Shown here piece after piece: positions 49,433 to 60,499 of a stretch of DNA of 64,000 bases. The stretch's first letter is position 1, and every line of letters starts with the position of its first letter. Source of the stretch: Gordionus sp. m RMFG-2023 (taxonomy: Eukaryota > Nematomorpha > Gordioida > Chordodea > Parachordodidae); assembly GCF_954871325.1 (NCBI RefSeq), contig NC_088775.1, positions 59,373,561-59,437,560 on the forward strand, read 5' to 3'. The notes beneath the pieces were generated by a model that searched no databases, was not told the DNA's origin, and saw only the letters and a program-made list of their open reading frames with translations. The position numbers and the translations under genes are program-made.

Positions 49433-50014
49433 ATAAGAATTATTTATGTTTTATTAATATACTCATTTGTATTAATTATATTATAATTGTTAAATTATAT
49501 TTTTTTAAATACCGCACAAGAATTACTCATATTTTATTGTAATTTTATTTTTTTTTAATATAGTTATTTAGAATAATTTTTTAATATAATCTGTATAAAA
49601 TTTATACATTTTGAAATTTATTTTGTATAAATAGTAAATAAAATCTATAAAGAAATTCTCTGAAAAATTTTGTAATATGCAAAAATTTAATTAAAATAAT
49701 TCTTTTAAAATGAGAGGTTGAGGGGGGGGGGGGGGTGCAAATTTATTTTCTTTCTACACCGAATGGATTGAATTAATAATAAAGCACAAAATATTGGGAA
49801 ATTTCGCCCCCAAACGTTTATAAACCCCCCCCTATGGATAAATCCTGACTACGCCACTGTACTTTTCCCTTTTTAATTGAACCTTTTCTTTTTTTAATCG
49901 GTTTTCCATTTTTCAATATTGAAAAACGCTTGTAAAATTCATCAAAGAAACGAGATAGGATATGAATTCCCATATATATTATAATTGAAATTATACTTAT
50001 TAAAATATTTAAAT

Positions 50015-50463
50015 TAGAGATCTGCAAAGTTAGGCCCGGCCCGTACCCGGCCCAAACTGGCTTCGGGCCTAATTCTATTTAAATAATCGGGTTCGGGCCG
50101 GCCTAATATTTTAAAAAAAAATTCGGGCCGGATGGGGTCGGACCTTGGATATTTTTTAAATATATCTAAATTTATCAATTTTATATTGAATTTTTTATGT
50201 AAAATAAAAATATTTTATTTTATTTATTGAAACTAAACGACATATAACATATGTCTTTTATTTTGAGTAATTATAAAGATTAATTTCTATATTTAAATAA
50301 ATTCGGGACGGGCTGGGTCGTTAAATTTTTTTAAAAAATTTCAGGTTCGGGCCGGGCCGGCAAAACTTTTTAAAAAAATTTCGGGTTCGGGCCGGCAAAA
50401 CATTTCTAAAAAAAATTTCGGGCAGGGCCGGGCTTGAAAAATTAGGCCCGATGCAGATCACTA
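50015..50463. mobile_element. 449-bp hAT MITE with GGGCC-rich arms
   Basis: Same family and orientation as 27104-27570 and very similar to it. Ends TAGAGATCTGCA and TAGTGATCTGCA (complement); duplication ATTTAAAT / ATTTATAT. Confidence 0.88.
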
Positions 50464-50471
50464 ATTTATAT

Positions 50472-52736
50472 ATTATCAAATTTTATTTTCAAAAATTATG
50501 ATATTCTTATTCACTTTTTTTTTATTCTTTTAAAATAAAGTAAAACATAAAAAATTCACGAATCAATAAAATGATCATTACAATCTTTTTAAATGTAATA
50601 AAAAAAATCACTTAGCTCTTTCTAAATTAAAGCAACTGTTAAAATAAATTATTTTATCAAAATACGAGTACATAAAGTAAGTATATAAAAAAGTTATAAA
50701 TAGATAGGACCTTTTCCTTTTTTGATTGAGACTTTTCCTTTGTTGGATGGGAAACCCTGTATATTGTAATAATTCTAAGAATTTAAATCTTAATACAAAA
50801 GCTGTAGAGAAAAAATACATGAACACGATCAATTATTGATGATAAAACGAATAATTTATTAAAGAATTTTTTGTTTCATAAAATACATCCATTTATAACA
50901 GAACTTATTATTTTCAAAATTAATTCCAAGCACAAAATGTATAATATAACTATGTTTGCATGAAAATAAAATATTTATTCCATTTATCCTTAGAATAGTG
51001 CAAAATTTGAGAACTAGCATATTATCTTTTTCATAGAATTGTTTTGTGATTACGGTTAATTAGCGACCTACAATAATAAAGATAGTTATCGGAAACTAAG
51101 CATAATAGCCAAGGGAATGCTTTTGTGACTTTTGAGGATATAATATTTTGCCTTTTTCATAATAAAAATGAGCGAATAGTATTTTTTATGTTAAACATTT
51201 TCACATAATATTTAAGAGTGGTAATTATGATATGAAGAAATTTGGGACCAGGCCCCTTTAAAAAAACCCCAATTTTGTGTTTTATGTCCTTTACGTGAAT
51301 TATAATTTTAAAAAGTATCAATATTGCTTAATATCCCATAATTCAGTCATTTATCACAAATTATTTTAATTTTATTATAATTATATTGTATAATATTATC
51401 TAATTCATATTCTAAGCTGCTTATTTCTGCATCCCTTTTAAAAAAATCAATCTAATTAAATTTATGAGAAAAAGATTATAGAATAAATATTAACAAAATA
51501 TGTATTTATATTTAAATGTTCCCGCAACCCCCTCCCTATGCTAAAAATTTTAGTTATGGCTCTGGGTGGCATTGATAATTTGGACTATTCCCTAATTTGA
51601 ATAAATTTTGTTGTCATAAGAAATATCCCATTTAAAATGTTATTTAGTAAGAATTATGTGGTCCAGATTATACAAGTTTCAACTTTATTTTCATTTTATT
51701 ATAATAAATCGATAAATATATAAGAAAAATATTGGTTTTCGGACGTTAAAAAGAGACGTAACCACTTATGAAGATTTAAATGGTAAGTAAAGATACTTAA
51801 AAGCAGCAGCTAAGCAAAGTTTTTCGTAAAAAATAAGTAAATTGATTTATATCATTAAAATTAAATAATTTTATCAAAATATCATGTTCTTCGTGCTTAA
51901 AAATAAAAAAAATTCACATTAACATAGGCATATCCAGGATTTGGAAGGAATGGGATGGGGAGCTTTGAGTGATTTTTTCGCCCCTATATTTTATTGGATA
52001 GTATTAGTCCCCCTCCCTCCATTGGAAGACTTTGGGCAGATTATATTTTTAATTTGTTTTATTTACTTTCTTTTTCAAAAATTTCAATCATAGTCATTAT
52101 TTTGAATAATTATAAAAAAATGGTGTTTAGAAGTTATTATATTAAAATGATATTCAAACAAATTGGCAAATTTGAGGGGAGATAGAGGGGGAACAAGAAC
52201 TTACACCTCACATTATAATTTATTTTTAGGAGTGTGAGATTTTACAAAACTGAACTAAAATTTTATAGATTGCAAGTTAATTATATTTGGGAATTTCAAC
52301 TATTTTTTTAATATTAAAATAATAAAAACAAAATACTTATATCATATGTGACAAAATAAAATAGTCTATCAGCAGTGACCTTATATATTTTACTAAGTGT
52401 CTAGGAAGCAAAATACCCCCCACCCCTGGAGAAAAAACCCCCATAAGAAGTGACAGAATTTATAAAAAAAATTAACCTCCACCCTCTCCCGGTCCCAGAG
52501 CTCTCCTTTAACAATTAGAGAAATTACAGATTTAGATTGAAAAATATCATACATCGTAATTTTTTTACCTTGGTATAACATTTCTGTGTAAGTAAAAAGT
52601 TAATACTTCAGGAGATCTGGTCAGGTTATTGAAAAAATATATATTATTAAGTCATGAGCTAAATGAAAAGTCGACCGTCAATCAAAAATTCGATATGTGC
52701 AGACTGTTTAAAAAAATTTTAATTACTCGTTATCAG
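50472..52736. other. Intron, no gene; one more array unit
   Basis: AT-rich. At 50703-50750 two CTTTTCCTTTTTTGATTGAG-like units recur, so the foldback arm may extend to about 50760. At 51924 ACATAGGCATATCCAGGATT resembles a hAT end of the GGCGTAG type without a partner. Confidence 0.4.
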
Positions 52737-52737
52737 T

Positions 52738-52858
52738 AACCCTACATTCCCAATTAGAGCGAATTCGCGGCGAAGTATAAAAAATATGCTATATTTTTGT
52801 ATTTTTCGCCACATTTGTATACTTAGCAGCGAATTAGGGCTAGCTGTCAATGCAGGGT
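52738..52858. mobile_element. Short MITE remnant of about 120 bp
   Basis: Imperfect inverted ends TAACCCTACATTCCC and ATACCCTGCATTGAC (complement), with GCGAATT words mirrored inside. Confidence 0.5.
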
Positions 52859-55212
52859 ATGTGGTAAAGAAAATCATTCATTTCCTAACGAATGCTAATA
52901 TAAATATCCTCAAACAAAAATGTTAAACCAAATTTAAAATATTGTTTTTTTGACTAATAAAATAATATGATTTTATTATTTTTAATTTTGGCTAATGTTA
53001 TTTCCTAATTGGGTCCTGATGCATTAGCCAAATTTAAATATTCCTTAATACCCTTAATTTAAAATAATCTTGATTATATTAGTTTTGTGGCAATTGTTTA
53101 GTATGTCCCAAAAAATAACATTTTTTTAAACTCTTCCGTTTTCGATAGAGGCTATTTTTTAAATTATATTATGATAAATATGGTTTAATTAACCTTTTTT
53201 CTAAAGATAAATAACAAAATATTACAAAAATCAAATAAGCAATATAATCATTTATAAAATATTTGGTTATTTGACAAAATTTTAAAAAAAGAGTAATTAT
53301 ATCTAAATTAGATTAGTTTACTATTTAATTATTATATGGTTGCTTTTATAACCCACCATCCTGAAAATCAACATTATTATTTATAATAGTTTCACCGACA
53401 CATTTCTTATTCAAACTTCTATCAAATTTAACAAACAATGAAACCAAAGTGGCAATGGAAAACTTGCCTAATTTAATATCTTCAACCAATTTCTTATCTA
53501 TCAATCATGGTAAAATTCCAAGCTACAGCTGACCTGGTTATAAAATTATGTTTTCTGATGAAAATAAATGAATGATGGTTAGCAGGACCATTTAATTCAT
53601 AGTAACAAATCAACAGATTCAATAGAGTATTTTCATCATATGAAGTGTATTCCAAATTTAGATAGTTTAGGAAAACTAGTTTTCTTTTAAACAATTAAAT
53701 TTAAATATGTTAAAGTTAGGCATAAAAAATCAATCTAAATTTTAACATCGTATTCTTTTTATAAAAATGATTTAATTCTAAAATAATATTTTGTCTTTCT
53801 TTATATTACGCATTTTGATCAAATTTAGTAAATAGGATTTTATTACAAATATTGATTTAAATCACTATTTTAAAAAAAAATCGGGGTATTGATTTTTAGT
53901 GCCTAGCCATAAATTTAATAAATTTTGCAGTTTTTTAGCTGGCTATATGCTGACAGCCACTGCCAGCCAGGATTTTATCAATAATATATTAAGATAATGT
54001 AATATCCCAATAACGTTTCAGCCAACACCCTCCTATTTTGATAAAATTTGGTAAGCAAATTAAAGTTATTTACTCATTATAAATTTTAGTTTTCTTTCTC
54101 AGGTTTAGATATTCTATTTTTAGGAAAAAAAATATTTTTTTTTAGAAATCACCTCTTCTTTCCCATAACTTCCTCCTACAATTTTCTTATAATCTCTCTA
54201 TTTTCTGCCTCTCCTAAGAAATTGCAAAAAAAAGGTAAAACAATAAAGATAAGTTTATGAACTGTTATTAAATGAATAAATTATTCATATATTCCTAATA
54301 AAATAAATTATTAATTTTTATTTAAAATATCGATTATACAATTCATTTTTAAATTATGACATTGTAAATAGATAAAATATGTAATATTCATGAATAAATT
54401 TTCTAACTATTTATTTATAACAATTTTACAGGAAAATTTCCCAATTTTAATTGGTATATATTTTTGATAATTGAAAAACAGTTTGATAAGGTATTTTTTA
54501 TAATTGTTAGGATTTACTATCTGAAAGTTTTTATTCATTTTAAATTTTATAAAAACACTAACTTAATCAAAATATTATTTATTAGTTTATGCAGCAAAAT
54601 AAAAATTTATTAGTTAAAATTAAATATTTCCTTAATTAAATATAATAACCATTATTATGAATAAATTGCTTTTCATCATAATTTCAAAATTGGAGCAAAA
54701 CCATTAATACAAGATATGTGATTATATAATTGACTAATAGTCATAGGAATTCACAAAAAAAAATTTCATGAGAATTGGTCATGAATTTAAGGACTAAAAT
54801 TTCTAGTAATTCTAGAAAAAGATCTTAAGGAAATTTTGAGCTGGTTGTAAATTATATGAAAAAAATAATTTTGGATTTAGTTAAAACAAACTGTATTATA
54901 ATTAAATATATACCAATAGTGGTAAAGCTTTTCTAAGTAAATAAATAAGTAAGGAATTCATTCTTACATGATATTAAATATTTGCCTAATCCAAAAATGG
55001 AATTATTTTACTATTAATAATGTTTATTATTTTAAAACTAATCTGATAATCAATATTTTATAAATTCAATAATTTCTTGGAAATATATTAGTTGACGAAC
55101 ATTCAATAACATCAGCTCATAAAATTTATCTTTAATTCTTCAGGAGAGCAAGAAAATGGAGGCAATATTTGTAAGTTAATTATTGCTATTATGAATGCTT
55201 TAAAATTCATTA
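52859..55212. other. Intron, nothing recognised
   Basis: AT-rich. Short open frames (for example 53494-53694 minus) lack recognisable motifs. Confidence 0.4.
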
Positions 55213-55221
55213 TTAAAATAG

Positions 55222-55702
55222 AGGCATGACTAAAATACGCACTCCAAAAAACTACGTGCCCCCTATCAAAAAAGCTTAATTTAAATTATATTAATACAGA
55301 ATCGTATTTAGCTTCATAAGATGAGTTAGAAAATATTTTTTTTTATTTAAAAAAAAATGGCAACATAGTAAAAAATTATTTTAAAAAATGAATGCAGAAT
55401 CATATATAACTTATTAAAAGGAATCAAAAAATGTTAATACTAAGTTTATAAATTATTTCTAACTTATTGAGATTTTTAAAATACACTTAATTTCTTCTTT
55501 TTTGACTAAATTTTTTTAAAAAATTTACTATGTTGCCATTTTTTTTAAATCAAAAAAAACATTTTCTAACTCATTTTATGAAGCTAAATACGATTCTGTA
55601 TTAATATAATTTAAATTAAGCTTCTTTGATAGGGAAGTGCAGTTTTCATGGGCGCGCAGTTTTCATGGGCGCGCAGTTTTCAGGGGCATTTTAGTCATGC
55701 TC
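55222..55702. mobile_element. 481-bp MITE with 9-bp duplication, Mutator-like
   Basis: A perfect 9-bp duplication, TTAAAATAG, lies at 55213-55221 and 55703-55711. Ends AGGCATGACTAAAATACGC and GAGCATGACTAAAATGCCC (complement). Long mirrored arms contain ATACAGAATCGTATTTAGCT and ATGGCAACATAGTA. A 9-bp duplication is typical of Mutator-like elements. Confidence 0.85.
55636..55686. repeat. 17-18-bp tandem triplet in the MITE
   Basis: Three copies of GCAGTTTTCATGGGCGC-like units near the right end, GC-rich against the surroundings. Confidence 0.85.
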
Positions 55703-56480
55703 TTAAAATAGACAATGTTTGAAAAAATTAGAAAGATTTTAGAATTTGATTTCTAAAAATGGCATCCATGCACTTGAAATGTGATAAAATTAATTGTTTA
55801 TTCATTGTTTTTATTCTTATTATTATAATTATTTAATTCAATCTTTTGTTTCAAGTTTCTTTCCACATTTACAATAATAATAGAAGTTAATTTTAACCTT
55901 ATCAAGATCTTTCCAGAATAATCACTTTATTTAAATAGGCTTCCCATGGGCACTTAAGAAAGTAGTGTTGCCTCTTGTGTGCAAAAGTAACTGTAGCCAG
56001 ATTAAAAACTTGTGAATAAGTTTCTCTATTAGGTTAGACCTAATTTCTAATCCCAATTAATTGGGATTTAAGAGTCTAAGTGCAGCTCTGATATTTCACA
56101 TAGTGAAAAGGTTGATGCACTTACAATCATGTATTGCTAATATGCCAATTTGTTGATTGATTATAATTATTTTTATCAGAGATCCACAGTCTTGACATTA
56201 AGCTGGAGGTACACAGGTTAGGTCATAAAAAAATTTTTTAAATAAACTTGAACTGGGCCTAAAAAAAATTCAAAAATCTCAGGCTAGGCCTACAAATTTT
56301 TTTTTATTTCTTGTGTAGCATTGAACATTCATCTCATATTTCCTATTTCTATTTCAAACCATTTTATTAATTGTTAGAAAATATTTAACAAACTTGTAAA
56401 ATATTTAACAAACTTGTAAAATATTATAAAAATTATTCAATTAATTATAATTATTATAAAATAATTTTATAACTATACCT

Positions 56481-56703
56481 AGTGTTGTTAAATGGCTTGT
56501 TTTGAGCCGATTTTTAAAAATGGCTAACTCAATATTTCATCCAGAAAAATATAACACAAACCTGAAGATTTTGTTCATAGACGGGACAAATGTCTAGGCA
56601 TATATTATCGAAATTTTGAGGCTTAGTCAATATTTTTCTGACTAAAATATTGAAATAGCTGTTTTTAAAAATCAGCTCAATATGAGACGTTTAACAACAC
56701 TAC
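56481..56703. mobile_element. 223-bp MITE next to the exon 1 donor
   Basis: Starts AGTGTTGTTAAATGGCTTG; the complement of the right end reads GTAGTGTTGTTAAACG. Duplication CTATACCT at 56473-56480 and 56704-56711. Its right edge lies 50 bp from the exon 1 splice donor. Confidence 0.85.
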
Positions 56704-56754
56704 CTATACCTAATAAAAGGTTTGTGGTTTAATTATGTGCATAAAATATTTTAC

Positions 56755-57150
56755 TTTTTCATATTTCAATTTTTCCCATTTTCTCTCAGTCTTTTCAGTT
56801 TCAAGTTTTTCTACTGCATATGTAAGGTTTGATATCTCTAAATTATCTTGTTCATTTCTTTCAGCTAATGCTTCTAATTCTTCCAATACTTTAACTACTT
56901 TAGGCATAAAATTAACAAATTCGTTTGTCCCAAAAACATCTATTAATCTTTCAAATTCTTTTCCAATATCGGCTGCTGATTCATAGACATCTGCTACAGT
57001 CATTTGTGATATGTTTTGTAAATATGAAGGCATCACGTAATTTTCTATATCATTAGCTTCAATATTATTAAAATAACTTTTATTAAATGACGAAGAAAAG
57101 TCTGCTGGTATTTGCATATAATTTTTAGATTTTATGTCATGGTTAGACAT
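56755..57150 (-). CDS. RILPL: RILP-like protein, exon 1 (start codon and RH1 domain)
   Basis: First coding exon of a Rab-interacting lysosomal protein-like gene, 132 codons. The ATG at 57150 is chosen because an in-frame TAA lies three codons upstream. Residues 1-49 are a family-variable leader. Residues 50-132 read as an RH1 domain, with the motifs TVADVYESAADIGKEFERLI and FMPKVVKVLEELEAL, then a charged coiled coil. The exon ends in phase 0 at a GTAAAA donor (GT at 56754-56753). Joining to exon 2 gives EKELEQMEDDWKGE, which lines up with KELELVEDVWRGE as I recall it in vertebrate RILPL1. In the family, RH1 contacts dynein light intermediate chain and RH2 binds phosphorylated Rab8/Rab10, linking vesicles, lysosomes and cilia to motors. 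Those roles are known for the family, not shown here. A 223-bp MITE ends about 50 bp past the donor. Could be RILP rather than RILPL1/2. Confidence 0.9.
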
Positions 57151-57369
57151 AATAACTTAAATTGTAGTTAAAAACTTGAAAGAAAAATCAATAAGATTTT
57201 CATAAAAAATTATTTGATCGCAGCAAAATATCGAAATCATTTTTTTTGTATTATTTTATTTCGATTTAAAAACGATTATAAATTGCAACAAAAGATATAA
57301 CATAATATTTTTTTATAAAGCAGCGGTTTAATATATTTTTTAAATGTCCCTTATATTATGGGCCAATAA

Positions 57370-58538
57370 CATAGGCGTAGTCAAGAGGGGGGGGGGGGGG
57401 ATCCCGCTTTTCAGAAATTTATCACTCTTTGTGAATATCATTTTAACCTAATAAAAATACCCCCTTAATCCTCCCCCCTCTCCCTGACCCCCAAAAATGT
57501 ATGCGTATATCTTAAACAATAATTTGAAAGAAAGAATGTAAAAGTTATTTTTTTATAAAACTATTCATCATAATTTATACATTTTTGGAAATAAGCATTT
57601 TTATATATAAAAAGTGAACCAAAAATGATTTTAAGAAATGGAATATAAGCCAAAGATATCTGAAGACAAAAGTGAAATGTATTATAATTATTAATAATAG
57701 ATCCATAAAATTACTAAATAATATAATATATCAAATATAATTTTTTATAAAGTGAGTAATTTTAATATATTTATCTTAATAAAAGTAAAATATAATTATA
57801 AAACTATTGATAAAATTAAATCATAAATTAAATAAAAATAATTAAAGCACAATACAAACAGTTGAATATTATATGTCGTAGATTTACAGTATATCTAATT
57901 TTATCAATTATCATATGACAATCAAGTAATTTTTACCAATATAGCGAATTATATATTTTACAGAAAACTATAAAATATTGATAAGGACATATGGAAATAT
58001 CTTTTAATGACGGATGAATAATATGAAGATTAATTTTTAATATCATTTTCTATTTAAAATAAAGAGATGGCGTTAAATAATTGAATGCAAATTGTTGCTA
58101 TATTTATTATCAAGAGCATTGATTAGTAAAATTTGTTAAATTATTAACTGTAATATATTCTCTAACTGTCAAATATGTCTATAAAAGTAGAATTTTACCT
58201 AGTATTTTGTAACTAATTCTATATAATAGAGGAATATCAACTATATGTCTACTTACTTTTTATAAATAAATTTCTTATACTTGTTTGGAATAAATTATTA
58301 CCATGCTTTTATATTAATGTAAATACAAGTAAATATTTTATATAAACTAATAAAAATATATTTCATATTTTTGCAGGTTTATATTTTTTATTAAAATTAA
58401 TCTCCTATCTTGTAAAAGTAATCCGCCTGAAGGCCGGGTAAAAGAGGGCCAAAGGTCTGCCCCAAATGGGGTTTGGGAGCCAAGCCTAAGTAATTTTACT
58501 ATCCCCACCCCCTTAGGAAAATCCTGGCTACGCCTATG
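57370..58538. mobile_element. Non-autonomous hAT derivative, 1.17 kb, upstream of RILPL
   Basis: Ends CATAGGCGTAGTCAAGAGG, followed by a G run, and CATAGGCGTAGCCAGGATT (complement), like the 46022 family. Flanks GCCAATAA and ACCATTAA are an imperfect duplication. The interior is AT-rich and non-coding. It starts about 220 bp upstream of the RILPL start codon and so may lie in the promoter or 5' UTR. Confidence 0.75.
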
Positions 58539-58546
58539 ACCATTAA

Positions 58547-59392
58547 TATTTATTTATATATGTATTAATTATAAAATATGTGTTAGGGTAAAATAATAAG
58601 GGTTTCACTTATACATTATAGTATCGATTCATGATATTTTTCTTATATAATGTAATATTTTTAGATTATTTTTTAGAATCCAGAAACACATATTTAGTAG
58701 ATACAGTAGTTATTAGAAGGGGGGGGGGTGAGTGCATGGAGAACCCCCTCCAAATTTTGAATTTTTTTTATATAACTAAAAAAAGCTAAAAAAATGAAGA
58801 TAATTTAAGAAAATGTTCGCTAAATAAAATATGAGCCATCTGAGATTGTTGCTGCGGCTGATTTTACATACTATTTAGTTTGATATTTTATTTTAATTTT
58901 TAAATTCTATACTTCAGTAAAAGTAGTCCAAAATTTATGATTGACATTACATTTCTAACAAATATTTATAATTATATTTAGTAATACTGACATTTGTTAC
59001 TGACGTGTAATGTTAGGATTTCTATATATTACTTCTGATTGAATTTACTTTTATATTCTAATAAAAATATTCAGTAATGCTGGCATTAATAACTGGCATG
59101 GATTAATTTTTTATTTTATTTGCCCAAGATAATTTCTTTTAGATATTTTGATACATAAATCTGGAATACATCTTGATATCGAAAATCGTTCCAAATTTTA
59201 AAAAAAATTATTTTTATTATGAAATTTCTCTAGAACTTTTATTAAATCTTAGGAACTATTTTCTTTATTGACTATAAAATTCGCTATATATTATATTCTT
59301 TAGTTTGGGTCTTAGCGAATATCAATATATCGGCATCTAACTTAAAGATTATAGATGAAAAATATGGGAATTAAAAATCTATTCCATTAAAG
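58547..59392. other. No gene seen
   Basis: AT-rich, with a poly-G tract near 58720. A weak 70-bp direct repeat about AATACTG(A/G)CATT lies at 58980 and 59070. Confidence 0.4.
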
Positions 59393-59611
59393 TTGCATTC
59401 TGAAAAAGATATTCGAGATCTTAAACAGTTCAAAATTTCTGAAATATCTGAAAAGCCTCAATTAAAATGTTTTAGTCCCTGTATAAGCGGCGTCATATAT
59501 ACTCAAATTTGGATCTCATCGTGCTCTAAACCGTATCCTCAAAATAATGGAAGCATGTGTAAGGAAGGAGCTGTCAGGATTCATTTTAAGCGATGCACAC
59601 CAGATTCAAAA
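59393..59611 (+). CDS. Candidate exon with thrombospondin type-1-like cysteine pattern
   Basis: A 219-nt open segment, 73 codons, phase 0 at both ends, between an AG acceptor (59391-59392) and a good GTGAGA donor after DSK. Residues about 22-70 read LKCFSPCISGVIYTQ, then WISSCSKPYPQNNGSMCKEG and VRIHFKRCTPD. The spacing C-x3-C-x2-G ... C-x2-P-x-P-Q-N-N-G-x2-C-x(n)-C is that of a thrombospondin type-1 repeat (extracellular, found in UNC5, semaphorin-5, ADAMTS and others), though the WSxW motif is missing. Its base composition is less A/T-biased than the flanks. No neighbouring exon is recognised, so the parent gene is unknown. It runs opposite to RILPL and would be a separate gene. A chance open frame is possible. 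Confidence 0.42.
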
Positions 59612-59992
59612 GTGAGATATCAATATGATAAAAAAAAATATCTAGATACTACTGTTTGACAGTGCCAGCTACCTAATAACATATAGAAGTGTTCTATAGA
59701 TATAATTTGAGATAAAAGAATTTTAAAAATATTTTAGTTTATTCCGGCGGAATATTTTTTTTTATTGAATAGTGATTAATTGTAAAAAATAAATTCTTTT
59801 TACAATTCTAATAAGTTTGTATAAAGGATCGAACCGATTTTTAGAGGTTCAAATTCAAATAATATATTACTAACCAGACCGATTTAGTTATGGTTTAGAT
59901 CCATGCAAATAGAAACATGGAAGCCTAAAGTTAACATTTAATAACTTTCTTGAAAATTACACAATTTGATTAGATTTAGCACACATAGTGTT

Positions 59993-60240
59993 GTCAAACG
60001 ACTGAGTCGAGTCGACTTAGTTGAAAACTGAGTCTAAGTTTTGGGTCGAAAAAATCGATCCAAACTGACTTGAGTTATGAACTCGAGTCGTGAACTCAAG
60101 TCGACTCAAGTCGTGAACTCAAGTCATAAATCAAGTCGTGAACTAGAGTCTTGATTTCAAATTAGTTTTTTTTATTATTAATTAACAATACAATTTTTTT
60201 TTTAATTTAGACTTCCAACTTGAGTCGGTCGTGAATAGAA
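59993..60240. repeat. MITE-like sequence with GAGTCG-rich subrepeats
   Basis: Starts AGTGTTGTCAAACGACTGAG. 60068-60152 has about six copies of a TCGTGAACTCAAG-like unit, and ACTTGAGTCGGTCGTG near 60215 may be the other end. Confidence 0.5.
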
Positions 60241-60284
60241 ATTACACAAGCATTAATTATTATTTATTTATTTTTAGTAAAATA

Positions 60285-60499
60285 ATTTATTTTATTTATA
60301 TTTAAAAAGAAATGATATAATTTAATATTTTTTATTTTATATTATATTATGAAAATAATGATGAGTATTTATTTGATATCTTTCTTTTAATAAAAAAATA
60401 GGCTCAATGTAAGTTAAGTAATATCATTTTTGTTACAATTAATTAATGATTTTCACGCCCAAATTTTAAGCAAAATTTGATTTGATTTGAATTTTAAAT
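60285..60499. repeat. 215-bp direct repeat, left copy (3' side of the LINE)
   Basis: Matches 63718-63932 over 215 bp with two substitutions and no gaps. It abuts the poly-A (T on this strand) tail of the LINE, the position of a target-site duplication. Confidence 0.9.

Larger units (their letters stand above)
46022..49859. mobile_element. hAT transposon, rearranged, with nested MITEs
   Basis: Ends CAGTGGCGTAGACAAGGGG and CAGTGGCGTAGTCAGGATT (complement). A perfect 8-bp duplication, TACTTTTC, lies at 46014-46021 and 49860-49867. Poly-G tracts follow the left end and lie at 49722-49735 near the right. The interior has two inverted copies of the last part of a hAT transposase (46640-47106 minus, 48540-48959 plus), with about 1.4 kb between them. 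A MITE (47698-48058) and a GGCC MITE (49135-49432) are nested inside. The catalytic part of the transposase is not recognised. Confidence 0.88.
32640..49930. mobile_element. Large foldback-type element, split by later insertions
   Basis: Inferred by removing elements that have their own target duplications. The left arm is 32655-33047 plus 43931-44166. The right arm is 44297-44539, 45526-45624, 45821-46021 and 49860-49930, possibly to about 50760. Read outward from the centre near 44.2 kb the arms are inverted homologues. AATATGAAGAAAG(G/T) and GGTTAAACTTAA(A/G)AATGA come first, then GAGAAGAAAAA and GATGATAAAAATA, then AAAATAACCA and ATGATATTTCAG, then ACAACAAA. Both end in arrays of an AATCAAAAAAGGAAAAG-like unit. 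No coding sequence of its own is visible. Tandem arrays as inverted ends resemble foldback (FB/Galileo-like) elements. Outer boundaries are uncertain. Confidence 0.6.

Noticed and set aside
53494-53694. Minus-strand open frame of 66 codons
   Set aside because: No homology by eye, no flanking splice logic, ordinary for chance in this composition.
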